A DNA stretch of 36,194 bases from DASPOF01 sp035626155 (GTDB lineage: Bacteria > Desulfobacterota > Binatia > Binatales > Binataceae): assembly GCA_035626155.1 (NCBI GenBank), contig DASPOF010000104.1, positions 1 through 36,194 of the forward strand, given 5' to 3'. Shown piece after piece: positions 33,246 to 36,194 of this stretch (position 1 is its first letter; each line of letters begins with the position of its first letter). Below the pieces are notes generated by a model, which had not been told where the DNA came from, searched no databases, and saw only the letters and a list, made by a program, of their open reading frames with translations. The position numbers were made by a program, and so were the translations under genes.

Positions 33246-34625
33246 ATGTACCTGCCCGATACGATCGTCGCGCCGGCTACGCCGCCCGGCCAGGGCGCTG
33301 TCGCGATCGTCCGCCTCTCCGGACCCCGCGCAATCGAAATTTTGAATCGCATCTGGCGGCCGGATCATCCCGGCGAAATCCTCCCGCGCAGACTGTACCT
33401 GGGCGATGTCGTCGATCCCGCCACCGATGCGAACCTCGACCGCGCGATGGCGGTCGTGATGCGCGCGCCCGAGAGCCTGACCGGCGAGGATGTCGTCGAG
33501 CTGCAATGCCATGGCGGCGCATATCTCGTGCGGCGGATCGTGGCCGCCGCGATCGCCGAGGGCGCTCGGATGGCCGAGCCCGGCGAGTTCACCCGCCGCG
33601 CGTTCCTCAACGGAAAGATCGATCTGACGGAGGCCGAGGCGATCGCCGACCTCGTCGCCGCCCGCAGCGAGAGCGCGATTGCGCAGGCGCTTTCTCATCT
33701 GTCGGGCGCTCTTGCGGAAAAAATCGGCCGGCTGCGCGAAGAAATAATTTCAATCCGCGCCCATCTCGAAGCCGAAATAGATTTTTCCGACGAGGACATC
33801 CGGCTCCCGTCGCGCCACGAACTCGGCGGCCATATCGAGCGCCTGCTCGGCGACGTCGCGCTGCTCCATGAAAGCTTCGCGCGCGGAAAAATCATGCGCG
33901 AGGGCGTGCGCGCCGCGATCATCGGCAAACCGAACGCCGGCAAGTCGAGCATCTTAAACCTCCTGCTCGGCTCCGATCGCGCGATCGTGACCGAGATTCC
34001 GGGCACCACCCGCGACGTGATCGAGGACACCATCCAGGCGGGCCGCTATCCGCTGGTTCTGCTCGACACCGCCGGGGTTCGCGAGAGCCGCGATGAGGTC
34101 GAGCGGATCGGGATCGAGCGCACGCTCAAGTCGGCCGCCGATGCCGGCCTCATCATCGCGGTGTTCGACTCATCGCTGGCGCTCAGCCGCGAGGACCGGG
34201 ACGTCATCCGCATCTCGGCGGGGCGCGCGGGTGTCGCGCTCCTGAACAAGCGCGACCTGCCCGAGGTGCTCACGAGCGCGGAGCTTCGCCGCGAGGGACT
34301 TGAGATGCCGATCCTGGAGTTCTCCGCGCTTACCGCATCGGGATTGCCGCAGCTTAGGGAGGAACTCGCGCGGGCGATCGAGACGATGGCCGAGCCGGTG
34401 GCGGGCGAGGGACTGGCGGTCTCGCGCGAGCGGCATCGCGATGCGCTCGAACGCGCCTTGCTGGCTCTGAGAGCGGCCCGGACGAGCGCGCTCGATCTGA
34501 TGCCGCCGGAAATCGTTGCGGTGGACGTGGCCGCTGCGGCCGATGCGCTCGGCGCGATCACCGGCGAGGTCACCGGCGAGGACGTGCTCGACGCCATTTT
34601 CCGCGAGTTCTGCATCGGCAAGTGA
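33246..34625 (+). CDS. mnmE: tRNA uridine-5-carboxymethylaminomethyl modification GTPase MnmE
   Basis: 459 residues from ATG 33246; the frame is open further upstream from 32856, but YLPDTIVAPATPPGQGAVAIVRLSG is the normal MnmE start. The tetrahydrofolate-binding N-terminal domain is followed by a helical domain with a GTPase insert: G1 GKPNAGKS (227-234), G2 PGTTRD, G3 DTAG (274-277), G4 NKRD (334-337), and the C-terminal FCIGK with the essential Cys456. With MnmG it makes cmnm5U at the wobble uridine of several tRNAs. No Shine-Dalgarno precedes the ATG; the direct repeat does. Confidence 0.97.
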   Translation: MYLPDTIVAPATPPGQGAVAIVRLSGPRAIEILNRIWRPDHPGEILPRRLYLGDVVDPATDANLDRAMAVVMRAPESLTGEDVVELQCHGGAYLVRRIVAAAIAEGARMAEPGEFTRRAFLNGKIDLTEAEAIADLVAARSESAIAQALSHLSGALAEKIGRLREEIISIRAHLEAEIDFSDEDIRLPSRHELGGHIERLLGDVALLHESFARGKIMREGVRAAIIGKPNAGKSSILNLLLGSDRAIVTEIPGTTRDVIEDTIQAGRYPLVLLDTAGVRESRDEVERIGIERTLKSAADAGLIIAVFDSSLALSREDRDVIRISAGRAGVALLNKRDLPEVLTSAELRREGLEMPILEFSALTASGLPQLREELARAIETMAEPVAGEGLAVSRERHRDALERALLALRAARTSALDLMPPEIVAVDVAAAADALGAITGEVTGEDVLDAIFREFCIGK

Positions 34626-34779
34626 ACTTGAAGTAGGATTTATCTACTTTCAGATTGCGACCGGGAACGCGGGTGCGCCCCCCCGCCGGGAGGAAGCGGA
34701 ATCCTGAGCGCTAAAATTCCCGCCGCGGCTGGTTTCTGGACTCCTTGAGCCTCGGTGACTAACTTCTCATTGCACTGCC

Positions 34780-36194
34780 ATGAAGTATGACGTGATCGTG
34801 GTCGGCGCCGGGCACGCCGGAATCGAGGCGAGCCTCGCCGCTTCGCGCATGGGCGCAAAGACGCTCATGCTCACGCTCAACCTCGACCATATCGGCCAGA
34901 TGTCGTGCAATCCTGCGATCGGCGGGATCGGCAAGGGCCATCTCGTGCGCGAGATCGACGCGCTCGGCGGCGAGATGGCGCTCGCGATCGACGAGACCGG
35001 AATTCAGTTCCGCGTCCTCAACACGCGCAAGGGACCCGCGGTGCGCGCGCGACGCGCGCAGGCCGACAAGGCCGCCTATCGGGCGCGAAGCAAGCGCGTG
35101 CTCGAGTGCGCGCCGAATCTTGCGGTGCGCCAGGCGAGCGTCGAGCGGCTGGTCGTCGCGGATGGCCGCGTACGAGGCATCGAGACGCAAATCGGCGAGG
35201 TGTTCGAGAGCGGGACCGTCATCCTGACGACCGGCACCTTTCTGATGGGCCTGGTTCATATCGGGCTTAAGAGCTACCCGGCCGGCCGCGCGGGCGATTT
35301 CGCCGCGATGGGCCTCAGCGAGCATCTTGCGCAAATCGGCTTTCGCATCGGGCGGCTCAAGACCGGCACCTGCCCGCGCCTGGACGGGCGGACGATCGAT
35401 TACTCGGCGCTGGAGGTGCAGGCCGGCGACGACCCGCCGCCGCCGTTCTCGTTTCGCACCGAGCGCATCGTACAGCCGCAGATTCCCTGCCATATCACCT
35501 ACACGAACGCCGCCACGCACGAGATCATCCGCGGCGGAATCGACCGCTCGCCCATGTATACGGGCGTAATCCAGAGCAAGGGGCCGCGCTATTGTCCATC
35601 GGTCGAGGACAAGGTGATGCGCTTTCGCGACAAGGAGCGCCATCAGATTTTTCTCGAGCCCGAGGGCCGCGACACCGTCGAGGTATATCCGAACGGCCTT
35701 TCGACGAGCCTGCCGCTGGACGTGCAGGCTGCGATGGTGCGTTCGATCCGGGGGCTTGAGCGCGCCGAGATAATGCGGCCCGGCTATGCGATCGAATACG
35801 ATTTTTCGGATCCTACTCAGCTCGAATCGTCGCTCGAAACCAAGCTCGTGCGCGGGCTTTTCTTCGCCGGGCAGATCAACGGCACCACCGGCTATGAGGA
35901 GGCGGGGGCTCAGGGCCTGATTGCCGGAATCAACGCGGCGCTTGAAGTCCGCGATGAGCCGCCGCTGATTCTCAGGCGCGACCAGGCGTATATCGGCGTG
36001 ATGATCGATGACCTCGTGACGCGCGGGATCGGCGGCGAGCCGTACCGGATGTGCACGTCGCGCGCCGAGTACCGGCTCCTGCTTCGCGAGGACAACGCCG
36101 ATCGGCGCCTCTCGCCGATTGGGGAGCGGCTGGGCCTGCTCGATGCTCGCGCGAGTGAGCGGGTTCGCGACAAGGCGCTCAAGGTCGAGCGCGA
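34780..36194 (+). CDS. mnmG: tRNA uridine modification FAD enzyme MnmG (3' end cut by window edge)
   Basis: The first 471 residues are present; the gene continues past the window. ATG 34780 gives KYDVIVVGAGHAGIEASLAASRMG with the FAD dinucleotide-binding GAGHAG at 9-14, then LNLDHIGQMSCNPAIGGIGKGHL and the GTFLMGLVHIG, LKTGTCPRL and FFAGQINGTTGYEEAGAQGLIAG segments, all standard MnmG. It is MnmE's partner and follows it by 154 bases. That gap holds a small AAGTAG/CTACTT hairpin at 34631-34649 but no clear terminator. Confidence 0.97.
   Translation, partial: MKYDVIVVGAGHAGIEASLAASRMGAKTLMLTLNLDHIGQMSCNPAIGGIGKGHLVREIDALGGEMALAIDETGIQFRVLNTRKGPAVRARRAQADKAAYRARSKRVLECAPNLAVRQASVERLVVADGRVRGIETQIGEVFESGTVILTTGTFLMGLVHIGLKSYPAGRAGDFAAMGLSEHLAQIGFRIGRLKTGTCPRLDGRTIDYSALEVQAGDDPPPPFSFRTERIVQPQIPCHITYTNAATHEIIRGGIDRSPMYTGVIQSKGPRYCPSVEDKVMRFRDKERHQIFLEPEGRDTVEVYPNGLSTSLPLDVQAAMVRSIRGLERAEIMRPGYAIEYDFSDPTQLESSLETKLVRGLFFAGQINGTTGYEEAGAQGLIAGINAALEVRDEPPLILRRDQAYIGVMIDDLVTRGIGGEPYRMCTSRAEYRLLLREDNADRRLSPIGERLGLLDARASERVRDKALKVER

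Noticed and set aside
1..36194. CRISPR array, tRNA or rRNA genes, prophage or toxin-antitoxin pair
   Set aside because: No regular spaced repeats, cloverleaf-like sequences, rRNA stretches or phage genes were recognised on either strand; a tRNA scan program would be needed to exclude tRNAs fully.

Overview
The window is GC-rich chromosomal DNA from a Gram-negative bacterium. Supporting signs are an AsmA-type envelope protein, a lipobox protein, signal peptides and a YidC with a large periplasmic domain. Gene content (hemL, FdI-type ferredoxin, MutS2, acyl-CoA carboxylase beta, CaiB-type CoA transferase, class II fumarase) looks deltaproteobacterial in the broad sense. A Binatota-like lineage is my guess, but nothing here proves it. 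No tRNA, rRNA, CRISPR array or transposase was seen.

Region 1 (1-9.1 kb), metabolic and envelope genes: a 5'-truncated family III CoA transferase, a small GatC/AtzG-like protein directly ahead of an amidase, then on the minus strand a GH172 (DUF2961) protein, an endonuclease/exonuclease/phosphatase-fold protein and a DUF255 thioredoxin-domain protein. A divergent GT39-type membrane glycosyltransferase follows.

Region 2 (9.2-15.8 kb), replication start and energy: dnaN and dnaA run leftward. A 580-bp non-coding stretch with a perfect inverted pair of DnaA boxes separates dnaA from rightward hemL, atpZ/atpI-like, atpI, atpB and atpE. The strand switch at dnaA and the DnaA boxes make this the best oriC or dnaA-autoregulation candidate. 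The ATP synthase cluster holds only F0 a and c plus the I-type proteins, and ends at a strong intrinsic terminator.

Region 3 (15.8-25.9 kb), housekeeping: an Smr-domain protein, AsmA-like protein, MutS2, acyl-CoA carboxylase carboxyltransferase subunit, a small lipoprotein, fumarase C and a 7Fe ferredoxin, in alternating orientations.

Region 4 (25.9-36.2 kb): the block rpmH-rnpA-yidD-yidC-jag runs leftward while mnmE-mnmG run rightward. In many bacteria these seven genes are collinear. Here they are divergent, separated by about 3.8 kb of accessory DNA: a non-coding stretch with hairpins, a secreted Kelch-type beta-propeller gene broken by a frameshift, a secreted Sel1/LprI-like protein and a membrane-anchored SRPBCC-like protein. 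A 47-bp direct repeat (46/47 identical) lies once in the leader of the LprI-like gene and once immediately before mnmE. It brackets the two intact accessory genes and is the most unusual feature of the window.
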